From Bacteroidales bacterium (GTDB taxonomy: Bacteria; Bacteroidota; Bacteroidia; Bacteroidales; UBA932), in contig JAFRQH010000022.1 in assembly GCA_017428725.1 (NCBI GenBank), forward strand, positions 107,143 to 171,142: a stretch of DNA of 64,000 nucleotides, read 5' to 3'. The translations under genes were made by a program, and so were the position numbers. Under the pieces are notes generated by a model that was given only the letters and a program-made list of their open reading frames with translations, made no database searches and was not told where the DNA came from. Positions 1-8,844 of this stretch are shown one piece after another. Position 1 is the first letter of the stretch. Every line of letters starts with the position of its first letter.

Positions 1-1808
1 ACACGGTGATCCAGCTCCTGAAGGCCTACACGATGTTCGAGAAGGACGTGGACTACGTGATCATGGACGGCAAGATCAAGATCGTCGACGAGTCCACGGG
101 CCGTATCATGGAGGGACGCCGCTGGAGCGACGGCCTGCACCAGGCCGTCGAGGCCAAGGAGAACGTCAAGGTGGAGGGTGCCACGCAGACCTTCGCGACG
201 ATCACCCTGCAGAACTACTTCCGTATGTACCACAAGCTCGCCGGTATGACCGGTACGGCCGAGACCGAGGCGGGCGAGTTCTGGAGCATCTACAAGCTGG
301 ACGTGATGGTCATCCCCACCAACCGCCCCGTAATCCGTGACGACCAGAACGACTTGATTTACAAGACCAAGAAGGCCAAATACGCCGCGGTCATCGACCG
401 CATCGTGGAGCTGTCCAAGGCCGGCCGCCCGGTGCTCGTCGGTACCACGGACGTGGAGACCTCCGAGCTGTTGAGCCGCATGCTCCGGATGCGCGGCATC
501 CGCCACAACGTGCTGAACGCCAAGGAGCACGCCCGTGAGGCGGAGATCGTGGCCCAGGCGGGCCAGACCTCGGCCGTGACCATCGCCACCAATATGGCGG
601 GCCGTGGTACGGACATCAAGCTCTCCGAAGATGTCAAGAAGGCCGGCGGCCTCGCCATCATCGGTACCGAGCGCCACGACTCCCGCCGCGTCGACCGCCA
701 GCTGCGCGGCCGCGCCGGCCGTCAGGGCGACCCGGGTTCCTCCACCTTCTATGTGTCCCTCGAGGACAAGCTGATGCGCCTGTTCGGCTCCGAGCGCATC
801 GCCGGGATGGTGGACAAGCTTGGCATGGAGGACAACGAGGCCCTCGAGAGCAATATGCTGTCCAACGCCATCGAGAATGCGCAGAAGAAGGTCGAGGAGA
901 ACAACTTCGGCGTCCGCAAGCGCCTGCTCGAATACGACGACGTGATGAACTATCAGCGTGAGGCCATCTACTCCCGCCGGCGCAACGCCATCAGCGGCGA
1001 GAAGGTGGAGATCGACCTCCAGAACATGATGAAGGACACGGCGGCGCTCTTCGTGGACCGCAGCAAGGGTCTGGCGTTCGAGGAGTTCGAGGTCTCGCTG
1101 ATGGCCCAGCTCTCCATCGACTCCGGACTTGATGCCGAGTCCTACGAGAAGGCGAAGCCCGCCGAGATCGAGGACCGGCTCGTGGAGCATATGCAGGAGG
1201 TCTACCGCCGCAGGATGGACACGCTCGTGGAGCGTCTCTATCCGATCATCAAGGACGTCTACGAGAAGCAGGGAACGATGTACCAGAACATCGCCATCCC
1301 CATCTCCGACGGCCGCAAGCAGATGACCATCTCGGTGAACCTCGAGCGCGCCTACAACTCCGAGGGCCGCGAGATCGCCAAGACCCTGAGCAAGAACATC
1401 ATCCTCTACCAGATCGACGAGCACTGGAAGGAGCACCTCCGCGAGATGGACGACCTCAAGCAGAGCGTCCAGAACGCCACATACGAGCAGAAGGACCCGG
1501 TGGTGGTCTACAAGCTGGAGAGCTACAACCTCTTCGCCGAGATGCTGGAGACCCTCAACAAGGACGTCCTGTCCTTCCTCTTCAAGGCCTTCGTGCCGCT
1601 GCAGGACCGCCCGCAGCAGCCCCAGCGCGCCGTCCGTCCCAAGACCGACATGAGCCGCTACCAGGCCCGCCACAGCGACCTCACGACCAACGGCGAGCAG
1701 AAGACCAACGCCCCCGTCAAGGTGGACAAGCAGGTGGGCCGCAACGATCCCTGCCCGTGCGGCAGCGGCAAGAAGTACAAACAGTGCCACGGCCGCGGCC
1801 TGGTGTAA
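1..1808 (+). CDS. secA: SecA preprotein translocase ATPase (5' truncated by window)
   Basis: This is the C-terminal ~600 residues of SecA, the ATPase motor that drives unfolded preproteins through SecYEG at the inner membrane. The reading frame is open from base 1, so the true start lies upstream. Visible are the second nucleotide-binding fold ([11 protein letters not shown], then [12 protein letters not shown] and the [13 protein letters not shown] helicase-like motif VI), the long helical scaffold and wing region ([19 protein letters not shown]), and a C-terminal SEC-C zinc motif [14 protein letters not shown] just before the stop. The SEC-C tail normally binds zinc and SecB or ribosomes. 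Bactofilin follows after 12 nt from the stop to the preferred ATG, so the two may be cotranscribed. Identification is certain from motif order and length. Confidence 0.97.
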   Translation, partial: TVIQLLKAYTMFEKDVDYVIMDGKIKIVDESTGRIMEGRRWSDGLHQAVEAKENVKVEGATQTFATITLQNYFRMYHKLAGMTGTAETEAGEFWSIYKLDVMVIPTNRPVIRDDQNDLIYKTKKAKYAAVIDRIVELSKAGRPVLVGTTDVETSELLSRMLRMRGIRHNVLNAKEHAREAEIVAQAGQTSAVTIATNMAGRGTDIKLSEDVKKAGGLAIIGTERHDSRRVDRQLRGRAGRQGDPGSSTFYVSLEDKLMRLFGSERIAGMVDKLGMEDNEALESNMLSNAIENAQKKVEENNFGVRKRLLEYDDVMNYQREAIYSRRRNAISGEKVEIDLQNMMKDTAALFVDRSKGLAFEEFEVSLMAQLSIDSGLDAESYEKAKPAEIEDRLVEHMQEVYRRRMDTLVERLYPIIKDVYEKQGTMYQNIAIPISDGRKQMTISVNLERAYNSEGREIAKTLSKNIILYQIDEHWKEHLREMDDLKQSVQNATYEQKDPVVVYKLESYNLFAEMLETLNKDVLSFLFKAFVPLQDRPQQPQRAVRPKTDMSRYQARHSDLTTNGEQKTNAPVKVDKQVGRNDPCPCGSGKKYKQCHGRGLV

Positions 1809-1820
1809 ATCTTGCAGCGT

Positions 1821-2246
1821 ATGGGTATCGGCAACAGTATCAGCCTGAACAAGAATCCGAAGACGATGGAACAGAATGTCAACGATGTCAGCCGGATCTC
1901 CCAGGGTGCATCCATCCGGGGGACGCTCACCTCAGCCACCGACATCCGCGTGGACGGGCAGGTGGCCGGCACGCTCCTGTCCGAAGGCAAGGTGGTGACC
2001 GGCGAGTCCGCCCTGCTCTCCGGCAAACTGATCTGCGTGAACGCGGATTTCCGCGGCCGGATGGAGGGGGACATCTATGTCAAGGAACTCCTCTCGCTCA
2101 AGAGCCCGGCCGAAGTGACCGGCAACATCTATGTCAGCAAGATCCAGGTCGAACTGGGCGTCCGCATCAACGGCGCCATCAAGATGATTTCCGAAGAGGA
2201 ATTCGACCGGCTGGCCGGTGTCGTTGCGCAGGAAGAGGAAGCCTAA
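1821..2246 (+). CDS. Bactofilin (polymer-forming cytoskeletal protein)
   Basis: A short protein (141 aa from ATG 1821) dominated by the bactofilin core, a right-handed beta-helix built of short repeats rich in G, V and I (for example IRGTLTSATDIRVDGQVAGTL, then VTGESALLSGKLICVNADF). Bactofilins polymerise without nucleotide at the inner membrane and organise cell-wall enzymes or stalk/shape functions. A TTG at 1812 and an ATG at 1866 are in frame; ATG 1821 is preferred as the first ATG after secA. There is no transmembrane segment. The 3' end overlaps the convergent yicC stop by 4 bp. Which partner it organises cannot be told from the context. Confidence 0.9.
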   Translation: MGIGNSISLNKNPKTMEQNVNDVSRISQGASIRGTLTSATDIRVDGQVAGTLLSEGKVVTGESALLSGKLICVNADFRGRMEGDIYVKELLSLKSPAEVTGNIYVSKIQVELGVRINGAIKMISEEEFDRLAGVVAQEEEA

Positions 2247-3118
2247 AGGATATTCATCGACTGTTCGCGGATCTTCTCGAGCTCGTCCTTCATCCGGACG
2301 ACGAGCTTCTGGATTTCCGCGTGGTTGGCTTTCGACCCGGTGGTGTTGATCTCGCGCCCCATCTCCTGGATGATGAAGCCCAGTTTCTTGCCGGGATACG
2401 GCTCACCGTCGATCGTGTCCAGGAAATACCGGCAGTGCTGGCGCAGGCGGACCTTCTCCTCATTGATGTCGAGTTTCTCCAGGTAGAAGATCATCTCCTG
2501 CTCGAAACGCTCCTTGTCCAACTTGACCTGCAGGTCCTCCGCGGCCTTGCGGATGCGCTCGCGCACGCCGTCCAGACGCTCGGACTCGTAGGACTCGACC
2601 TGGTCGTAGAGCGCAAGGATGCCCGCCACGCGCGCGGTGACGTCGGCGTAGAGCGCGGCGCCTTCGCGGCTGCGGAAGGCGTCCAGCGCGTCCAGCGCCG
2701 CATCCAGCGCCGTCTGTACGGACGGCCACTCCTCCTCCGGGATGACCTCCTGCTTGCCGCCCTCGAAGATGTCCGGGAAGCGCAGGATGGCTTCCAGATA
2801 CTCCTCCTTGGGCATCGCGATGCCGACCTTGCAGCCGATGGCGTGGACCTGGCGGAAGTAGTTCTCCACCAGCGCCGCGTCGATCTGGCGCGCTGCGGCG
2901 CCGGCCTTGGGTTCGAAGGTCAGCAGGACATCCACGGTGCCGCGCTGGAGGCGCTCCGTGAGGGTCTTGCGCACCTCCAACTCCCTGTCCTTGGGCAGGA
3001 GGGAGGACTTGATGCTGATGTCGCAGTTCTTCCCGTTGAGGGTGCGGATTTCGAGGGTCAGGCGGCCCGTGGAGAGTTCGGCAACGCCCTTGCCGTAGCC
3101 GGTCATGGATTTAATCAT
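2243..3118 (-). CDS. yicC: YicC/YloC-family endoribonuclease
   Basis: A 291-residue protein beginning MIKSMTGYGKG, the hallmark N-terminus of the YicC/YloC family, and ending with the conserved C-terminal block containing GFIIQEMGREINTTGSKA and a helical MKDELEKIREQ segment. Family members are cytoplasmic RNases that cleave structured RNA, including some sRNAs. The length matches the family. It is divergent from glnS: its ATG lies 22 nt from a minus-strand TAAATTTG box (3141-3148), which faces the glnS box. The gene ends 4 bp inside bactofilin on the opposite strand. Confidence 0.95.
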   Translation of the reverse strand: MIKSMTGYGKGVAELSTGRLTLEIRTLNGKNCDISIKSSLLPKDRELEVRKTLTERLQRGTVDVLLTFEPKAGAAARQIDAALVENYFRQVHAIGCKVGIAMPKEEYLEAILRFPDIFEGGKQEVIPEEEWPSVQTALDAALDALDAFRSREGAALYADVTARVAGILALYDQVESYESERLDGVRERIRKAAEDLQVKLDKERFEQEMIFYLEKLDINEEKVRLRQHCRYFLDTIDGEPYPGKKLGFIIQEMGREINTTGSKANHAEIQKLVVRMKDELEKIREQSMNIL

Positions 3119-3140
3119 CGCTGGAAGCTGTTTGGGTTCG

Positions 3141-3168
3141 CAAATTTACGAAGAAATCCTTAACTTTG
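3141..3168. promoter_or_regulatory. Symmetric divergent promoter, yicC / glnS
   Basis: Minus-strand -7 box TAAATTTG (plus-strand CAAATTTA, 3141-3148) and plus-strand -7 box TAACTTTG (3161-3168) lie back to back with 12 bp between them. Both match the Bacteroidetes TAnnTTTG element. yicC starts 22 nt from its box and glnS 26 nt from its box. The same geometry recurs at three other divergent pairs in this window. Confidence 0.7.
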
Positions 3169-3194
3169 CACGATTAAGAGAACGCACACTTATT

Positions 3195-4850
3195 ATGGAA
3201 GAGAACGAGAAGAGACTCAATTTCCTGGAGGAAATCATCGAAGACGATCTCAGGACCGGCAAGGTCCCGTCCATCCTCACCCGCTTCCCGCCGGAGCCCA
3301 ACGGCTACCTGCACCTGGGACACGCCAAGTCCCTGTGCATCAACTTCGGGCTCGCGATGAAGTACGGTGGCAAGACCAACCTCCGCTACGACGACACCAA
3401 CCCCGTCAAGGAAGATGTCGAGTACGTGGACTCCATCAAGGAGGACATCAAGTGGCTGGGTTTCCAGTGGGAGAAAGAGTGCTACGCCTCCGACTATTTC
3501 GACCAGCTCTACGAGTGGGCAGAGGACCTGATCAAGCGGGGCCTCGCCTACGTGGACGACCAGACCCAGGAGGAGATTTCCCGGGGCCGCGGCACCGTGG
3601 ACAAGCCGGGCACGCCCAGCCCGTACCGCGACCGCACGCCCGAAGAGAACCTCCGTCTCTTCCGCGAGATGCGCGACGGCAAGTATGCCGACGGCGAGAA
3701 GGTACTGCGCGCCAAGATCGACATGGCGCATCCCAACATGCTGATGCGCGACCCGCTGCTGTATCGCATCAAGCACGCCTCGCACCACCGCACCGGTGAC
3801 AAGTGGTGCATCTACCCGATGTATGACTTCACCCACGGGCAGAGCGATTCCATCGAGCACATCACGCACTCCATCTGCACGCTCGAGTTCGACGTGCACC
3901 GTCCGCTCTACGACTGGTTCATCGAGACGCTCGGGATCTACCCTTCCCACCAATACGAATTCGCCCGTCTGAACCTCACCTATACGCTGATGAGCAAGCG
4001 CAAGCTCCTGGAGCTCGTCCAGAAGGGCCTGGTGGCCGGCTGGGACGACCCGCGGATGCCCACGCTGTGCGGCGTGCGCCGCCGCGGCTACACGGCCGAG
4101 GCGCTCAAGATGTTCTGCGACAAGATCGGCGTGAGCAAGCGCGACCAGCTGATGGACATCCAGCTGCTGGAGTGGTGCGTGCGCCAGGACCTCAACGCCC
4201 GGGCCAACCGCTATATGGTGGTCCAGGACCCCGTCAAGGTCACGCTCCAGGGCTGGCCGGAGGGCCAGGTGGAGTGGTTCGACTGTCCGCTGAACCCGGC
4301 CGAGCCCGAGGGTGCCACCCGCAAGGTCCCCTTCACGGGCGAGCTGTGGATCGAGCGCGCCGACTTCATGGAGGACGCCCCCAAGAAGTTCTTCCGCCTC
4401 AAACCCGGCGGCGAGGTGCGCCTCAAGTACACCTACATCATCAAGTGCGAGCAGGTCGTCAAGGATGCCGACGGCCGGATCACGGAGCTGGTCTGCAGCT
4501 ACGACCCGACCACCAAGCCGGGCGGCGGCGAGTGGCGCTCCGTCAAGGGCACGATCCATTGGGTGTCGTGCGCACACGCCCGGCAGATCGAGCTGCGCAA
4601 CTACGACCGTCTCTTCACCCTGGCCGACATGAGCCAGGTCCCGGAAGATAGGGACTACAAGGATTTCCTGAATCCGGAGTCACTCACGCCCGGATGCGGT
4701 CTCGCCGAGCCCGCCCTGCTGGACGACGCCTCCGGCATCGCCGTGCAGTTCGAGCGTACAGGCTATTACGTCAAGGATCCGGATTCCACGCCGGAGAAGC
4801 CCGTCTTCAACAAGACCGTGTCCCTGAAAGATTCGTATAAGCCGGAATAG
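3195..4850 (+). CDS. glnS: Glutaminyl-tRNA synthetase
   Basis: A class I aminoacyl-tRNA synthetase that charges tRNA-Gln with glutamine. From ATG 3195 the protein is 551 aa, the usual size for bacterial GlnRS. The HIGH-type motif sits in PPEPNGYLHLGHAK (HLGH at 40-43), and the KMSKS-type loop is MSKRK at about 266-270, the form typical of GlnRS rather than GluRS. The two-part C-terminal anticodon-binding beta-barrel follows (for example GTIHWVSCAHA). The frame is open back to 3105, but ATG 3195 is chosen because it begins the conserved MEENEKRLNFLEEIIEDDL stretch and lies 26 nt after the TAACTTTG box. Presence of GlnRS implies direct Gln-tRNA charging in addition to any GatCAB route. Confidence 0.97.
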   Translation: MEENEKRLNFLEEIIEDDLRTGKVPSILTRFPPEPNGYLHLGHAKSLCINFGLAMKYGGKTNLRYDDTNPVKEDVEYVDSIKEDIKWLGFQWEKECYASDYFDQLYEWAEDLIKRGLAYVDDQTQEEISRGRGTVDKPGTPSPYRDRTPEENLRLFREMRDGKYADGEKVLRAKIDMAHPNMLMRDPLLYRIKHASHHRTGDKWCIYPMYDFTHGQSDSIEHITHSICTLEFDVHRPLYDWFIETLGIYPSHQYEFARLNLTYTLMSKRKLLELVQKGLVAGWDDPRMPTLCGVRRRGYTAEALKMFCDKIGVSKRDQLMDIQLLEWCVRQDLNARANRYMVVQDPVKVTLQGWPEGQVEWFDCPLNPAEPEGATRKVPFTGELWIERADFMEDAPKKFFRLKPGGEVRLKYTYIIKCEQVVKDADGRITELVCSYDPTTKPGGGEWRSVKGTIHWVSCAHARQIELRNYDRLFTLADMSQVPEDRDYKDFLNPESLTPGCGLAEPALLDDASGIAVQFERTGYYVKDPDSTPEKPVFNKTVSLKDSYKPE

Positions 4851-4904
4851 GCGACGTTTTCGCAATTTGTAACAGGTTGACAACCAGCCTTTTCCGAAAA
4901 CGGA

Positions 4905-6731
4905 CTATTCTGAAAGTTCCAGCCAGCGCTCCTCGCGCTGGCTGATTTGTTCCATCAGCGCCTGGATGCGCGCGGAGGCCGCCTGAAGTTCGGTGTAGGG
5001 GAGCGTGCCGCTGCTCATCCGCGCTTCGAGCTCCGCCTTTTCAGCCTCCAGGCGCGGAAGCTCCACCTCGATCGCCTCCAACTCCCGCTGCTCCTTCCAA
5101 GTACGCTTACGCGACTTGGTTCTGTCTGCGGCCTCAAGCCCCTTTCCGACATTGCTGCCGCAAAGTCCCGGGGCCGGCCGGTCCGCTGATGCGGACTTCG
5201 CTGCACTCAAACTGCCACGAGGCGACGAGGGCCCGCCGTGCGTGGTCTTTTCGAGATCCCGGACATAGGCCCGGTATTCGCTGAACTTGCCGACGAAGTC
5301 CTTGACGCGGCCCTCGCCGGTGAAGACCAGCAGGTGGTCCGTCACGCGGTCGAGGAAGTGCCGGTCGTGGCTGACGATCAGCAGGCTGCCCTGGAACTCC
5401 GTCAGGTATTCCTCCAGGATGTTGAGCGTGACGATGTCCAGGTCGTTGGTAGGCTCGTCGAGGATGAGCAGGTTGGGCTCCTGCATCAGGATGGTGAGCA
5501 GGTAGAGGCGGCGCTTCTCGCCGCCGGAGAGGCGTTCCACGCGCGTGGAGAGCATATCGTGCGGGAAGAGGAAATGCCCGAGCAGCCGGGTGTCGGGAAC
5601 GATGTCGAGCACGGTGTCGCCCGGGCGGAAATCCATCCCCTGCTGGCGGTAATAGCCGATCCGGAGGGTTTCTCCGCGGTCGATAAGCCCGCTGTCGGGC
5701 GTGATGGCGCCCGTCAGCAGGTCCAGGAAGGTGCTCTTGCCCACGCCGTTCCGCCCCACGATGCCGATCCGGTCGCGGCGCTGGAAATTGTAGGTGAAAT
5801 CCCGGAGCATCGGGATGCCCTCCCAGTCATAGCAGACGTCCCGGCAGTTGATGATCTTGCCGCCCAGGCGCGCGGCGCCGCCCACGCCCTCCAGCGAGAC
5901 CTGCTGCGTCCGGTAGACCTGCGCCGCGCGGTCGGAGAGCTCGTGGAAGGCGTCGATCCGGTACTTGGCCTTGCCGCTGCGGGCACAGGGCGTGGCGTGG
6001 ATCCACTCCAGCTCGCGCCGCAGCAGGTTGCGCACCTTGTCCGTCTCGGCGTTGTAGTTGGCGATGCGCTCCGCGCGCTTCTCCAGGTAGTTCTGGTAGT
6101 CGCCCTTGTAGATATAGACGGCGCCGTGGTCCAGTTCCATCACCGTGTTGCACACGCGGTCGAGGAAATAGCGGTCGTGCGTGACCATCAGCAGGGTGCA
6201 GCGGCTGCGCTTCAAGTAGCCTTCCAGGAACTCGATGGCTTCGATGTCGAGGTGGTTGGTAGGCTCGTCCAGGATCAGGAAATCCGCCTGCAGGGCGAGC
6301 AGCTCGCTGAGCGCCACACGCTTGACTTCGCCTCCGGACAGGGAGGACATCGGCTTGGAGGGGTCCGGCAAACGGAAGGAGGTGAGCAGTTCGCGCAGGC
6401 GCTGGCGGTAGTCGCGCCGCTCCTCCTCGTGGAAGCCGGAAGTCATCGGGGCGCTGTGGCGCAGGACCTGCTCCTCGATGGTGAGCGCCGGGTCCCAGTC
6501 GTATTCCTGCTCCAGGAAGGCGATGCGGATGTCCCGCAGGAACAGGATGCGCCCCCCGGAGTCGGAACTGTCCTCGCCGGCGAGGATGCGCAGCAGCGAG
6601 GTCTTGCCCGTCCCGTTGGGGGCGATCAGGGCGATCTTGTCGCCTTCGTTGATGTTGAATCCGATGTGCTCGAAGAGCACCTTGGGTCCGTAGGACTTGG
6701 AGATGTTCTCGATCTGGAGATAGCTGGGCAT
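4905..6731 (-). CDS. ABC-F family ATPase (Uup-like)
   Basis: A soluble twin-ATPase ABC protein of 608 aa without membrane segments, hence ABC-F. The first ATPase domain has Walker A PNGTGKTS (about 38-45), signature LSGGEVKR and Walker B LILDEPTNHLD; the second has GRNGVGKST, LSGGEKRR and LILDEPTNDLD. ABC-F proteins act at the ribosome; the C-terminal charged coiled coil (RELEAIEVELPRLEAEK onward) is typical of the Uup group, linked to ribosome assembly and DNA-related phenotypes. Between ATPase 2 and the coiled coil is an unusually long low-complexity linker (plus-strand about 5100-5240), rich in S, A, P, G and R. It starts 7 nt after the ROK gene stop, so the two are likely cotranscribed. 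Confidence 0.93.
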   Translation of the reverse strand: MPSYLQIENISKSYGPKVLFEHIGFNINEGDKIALIAPNGTGKTSLLRILAGEDSSDSGGRILFLRDIRIAFLEQEYDWDPALTIEEQVLRHSAPMTSGFHEEERRDYRQRLRELLTSFRLPDPSKPMSSLSGGEVKRVALSELLALQADFLILDEPTNHLDIEAIEFLEGYLKRSRCTLLMVTHDRYFLDRVCNTVMELDHGAVYIYKGDYQNYLEKRAERIANYNAETDKVRNLLRRELEWIHATPCARSGKAKYRIDAFHELSDRAAQVYRTQQVSLEGVGGAARLGGKIINCRDVCYDWEGIPMLRDFTYNFQRRDRIGIVGRNGVGKSTFLDLLTGAITPDSGLIDRGETLRIGYYRQQGMDFRPGDTVLDIVPDTRLLGHFLFPHDMLSTRVERLSGGEKRRLYLLTILMQEPNLLILDEPTNDLDIVTLNILEEYLTEFQGSLLIVSHDRHFLDRVTDHLLVFTGEGRVKDFVGKFSEYRAYVRDLEKTTHGGPSSPRGSLSAAKSASADRPAPGLCGSNVGKGLEAADRTKSRKRTWKEQRELEAIEVELPRLEAEKAELEARMSSGTLPYTELQAASARIQALMEQISQREERWLELSE

Positions 6732-6738
6732 AAGCGGC

Positions 6739-7941
6739 TTACATCAGGCCGAGCACCTTGGAGCGCGACAGCAGACAGTCGCCCACGGACGCGGCCCTGC
6801 GGCCCAGCTGGGAGAGCACGATGGTGGTGTCCTGCGACACGCGGGAGAGACTGAGGCGGTTGACCGCCGTCTTGATGGGGAGCAGCAGGTAGTCCTTGCC
6901 GACGATGAGCCGGCCGCCGATCACCACGAGACCCGGGTTGAAGACGTTGAGCACGCCGGAGATGCCGCGGCCGAGCGTGTCGCCGATCTTGCCGATGGCG
7001 TCGATGGCGAGCACGTCGCCCTCCTCCACGGCCTTCAGCACCTCGTCCAGCTCCACGTCGCCCTTCCGGTTGTACGTGGCGCTCATCGAGGAGGCCTGGC
7101 CTTTCTTGAGCTTCTCGACGATCATCCGGTGCAGGGCGGATCCGGACGCACCCGTCTCCAGGCAGCCCACCTTGCCGCAGCGGCAGATGATGTCGTTGTT
7201 GAGCACCGGGAAGTGGCCCAGCTCGCCCGAGTAGCCGGATTTGCCGTAGTAGAGCCGCCCGTCCATGATGATGCCCATCCCGAGGCCCCAGCTGACGTTG
7301 ATGAAGATCATGTTGGGGTCGGCCTTGGGCCCGAGGCTCATGTATTCGCCGTAGGCCATGGCGCGCGAGTCGTTCTCGATGCTGACCGGGACGTTGAATT
7401 CCTTCTGGAAAATGCTCTTGAGCGGGAGGTCGTCGCTGACGAAGTAGGTGAGGCTGTAGCCCTTCTCGGGGTTGACGCGCCCCGACAGGCTCACCCCCAC
7501 GCCCAGGACCTTGATCCAGGGGATGCCGCTGCGGATGACCTGGTCCATCACCATCCGGCACATCGTGCGGAAGGAGTGCTCGTTGGCCTCCAGCACGAAC
7601 TCGATGTCCTGTATGTAGGTGATGACCTCCCCCTTGAAATTGCTGATCGCAATGTGGAAATGGTGCCGGGCCACGTCCACGCCCACGAAATACCCGGCGT
7701 CGGGATTGAGCCCGTACACGCTCGGGCGCCGGCCCCCGGAGGTCCCGACCTTGCCTTCGTCCTTGAGGAAGTTCTCGTCGATGAGTTCACTGATGAACTT
7801 GGTGATCGTGGGTACGCTGATTCCCAACGCACGACTGAAGTCGGCGATGCTGTAATTGTTGTGGACGATGCACAGGCGCAGGATTTCCCGCTTGACCGTG
7901 GCATTCTTGCCGGAAGTGTCGTTGAGGAACGTAGGGGGCAT
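6739..7941 (-). CDS. ROK-family transcriptional regulator/sugar kinase-like protein
   Basis: From ATG 7941 this is a 400-residue ROK protein. The N-terminus carries a winged helix-turn-helix (ILRLCIVHNNYSIADFSRALGISVPTIT), followed by the ASKHA sugar-kinase fold. The ROK zinc signature is intact (GELGHFPV, then CRCGKVGCLE). ROK regulators of the NagC/XylR type repress sugar-use genes and are released by sugars or sugar phosphates. An earlier in-frame ATG (7977) would add 12 residues, but it lies upstream of the predicted promoter box at 7965-7972, so ATG 7941 is preferred. It diverges from the 8020 sensor-like gene; an inverted repeat in the shared promoter is a plausible operator. The ligand is unknown; no sugar gene is adjacent. 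Confidence 0.9.
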   Translation of the reverse strand: MPPTFLNDTSGKNATVKREILRLCIVHNNYSIADFSRALGISVPTITKFISELIDENFLKDEGKVGTSGGRRPSVYGLNPDAGYFVGVDVARHHFHIAISNFKGEVITYIQDIEFVLEANEHSFRTMCRMVMDQVIRSGIPWIKVLGVGVSLSGRVNPEKGYSLTYFVSDDLPLKSIFQKEFNVPVSIENDSRAMAYGEYMSLGPKADPNMIFINVSWGLGMGIIMDGRLYYGKSGYSGELGHFPVLNNDIICRCGKVGCLETGASGSALHRMIVEKLKKGQASSMSATYNRKGDVELDEVLKAVEEGDVLAIDAIGKIGDTLGRGISGVLNVFNPGLVVIGGRLIVGKDYLLLPIKTAVNRLSLSRVSQDTTIVLSQLGRRAASVGDCLLSRSKVLGLM

Positions 7942-7964
7942 AATTGGTTCTCGTGAGGGTGATG

Positions 7965-7993
7965 CAAAAATATACAAAAAAATTGTATATTTG
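7965..7993. promoter_or_regulatory. Symmetric divergent promoter with inverted-repeat operator candidate
   Basis: Minus-strand box TATTTTTG (plus CAAAAATA, 7965-7972) and plus-strand box TATATTTG (7986-7993) are 13 bp apart. Within the interval lies a perfect inverted repeat TATACAA-AAAAA-TTGTATA (7971-7989). Because it covers both boxes between a ROK regulator and the divergent operon, the repeat could be the ROK operator, which would make the regulator control itself and the sensor-trkH operon. Part of the symmetry is the two promoter boxes themselves, so the operator reading is inference. Confidence 0.6.
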
Positions 7994-8019
7994 TCATTAT
8001 TCTTGAAGAAATTTTAAAA

Positions 8020-8844
8020 ATGTCGATTCGGAAATTCTTCAACAAGATACGCTCCCGGCACCTGACCCTGCGCGCGAAGTTGATCCTGAGCCTCTCGGCC
8101 ATCGCCGCGACCCTGCTGGTCTCCTCCGTCATCTCGGTGCTGGAGTACTCCAGCATGAGCAATTACGTCTCGGAGTTGATCGCCGACGACATCAGCAGCA
8201 TCAACGTGGCCAACCGCCTGGCCGACATGAGCAATACATACAACCTGCAGATCCTCGAGGTGATCGGGGACGAGTCCTCGGTGAACGTGCCCGACTTCGA
8301 CGACGGCTACTTCAAGTCCCACTGCGACTCCCTCCGGATGAGCGTGGCCTCCAACCAGGTGCGCCCGCTGGCCGATTCGGTGATGTATTCGTACTCGGCC
8401 TATATGCTGACCTCGCTCGAGCTCGAGGACGTGATCCTGTCGGATTTCATCGACACGCGCTCCTGGTATTTCGAGCGCCTGCAGCCGCGCTTCGACCGGC
8501 TGCGCGGCGACCTCGACCAGCTCTCCCGTGCCATCTACAAGGATCTTGAGAAGAATTCCGCCACCTTCGAGCGCGGGTTCTACCGGAGCATCATTCCGGG
8601 CATCGTGGCGGTGGGCGTGGGCCTGCTGCTGGTGTTGATGCTGCTCTTCTTCCTGCTGGCCTTCTATGTCAACCCGCTCTACAGGATGCTGGACGGGCTG
8701 AACGCCTACCGTTCCCAGGACAAGAAGTACACCGTCAAGTTCGACGGGGACGACCAGCTCTCGCAGCTCAACGACGGCATCACCGAACTGGCCAACGAGA
8801 ACCGCCAGTTCCGCAGCCGTATCAAGACCCTCGGCAGGAAATGA
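8020..8844 (+). CDS. Output-less sensor-like membrane protein (four-helix periplasmic domain + HAMP-like)
   Basis: A 274-residue protein with an N-terminal membrane segment (about residues 20-45, LILSLSAIAATLLVSSVISV), a periplasmic mostly helical domain of roughly 140 residues, a second membrane segment (about 190-215, IVAVGVGLLLVLMLLFFLL) and a C-terminal cytoplasmic region starting YVNPLYRML that resembles a HAMP linker. This is the architecture of chemoreceptors and sensor kinases, yet it stops after the HAMP-like helices with no kinase, cyclase or signalling domain. It overlaps trkH by the sequence ATGA, implying translational coupling. A role in sensing for the potassium transporter is inference from position only. 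Confidence 0.7.
   Translation: MSIRKFFNKIRSRHLTLRAKLILSLSAIAATLLVSSVISVLEYSSMSNYVSELIADDISSINVANRLADMSNTYNLQILEVIGDESSVNVPDFDDGYFKSHCDSLRMSVASNQVRPLADSVMYSYSAYMLTSLELEDVILSDFIDTRSWYFERLQPRFDRLRGDLDQLSRAIYKDLEKNSATFERGFYRSIIPGIVAVGVGLLLVLMLLFFLLAFYVNPLYRMLDGLNAYRSQDKKYTVKFDGDDQLSQLNDGITELANENRQFRSRIKTLGRK

Noticed and set aside
3174..4577. Long antisense frame opposite glnS
   Set aside because: No conserved motif; glnS on the plus strand explains the region fully. The same holds for the long antisense frames over gyrB, susC and the oxidoreductase.
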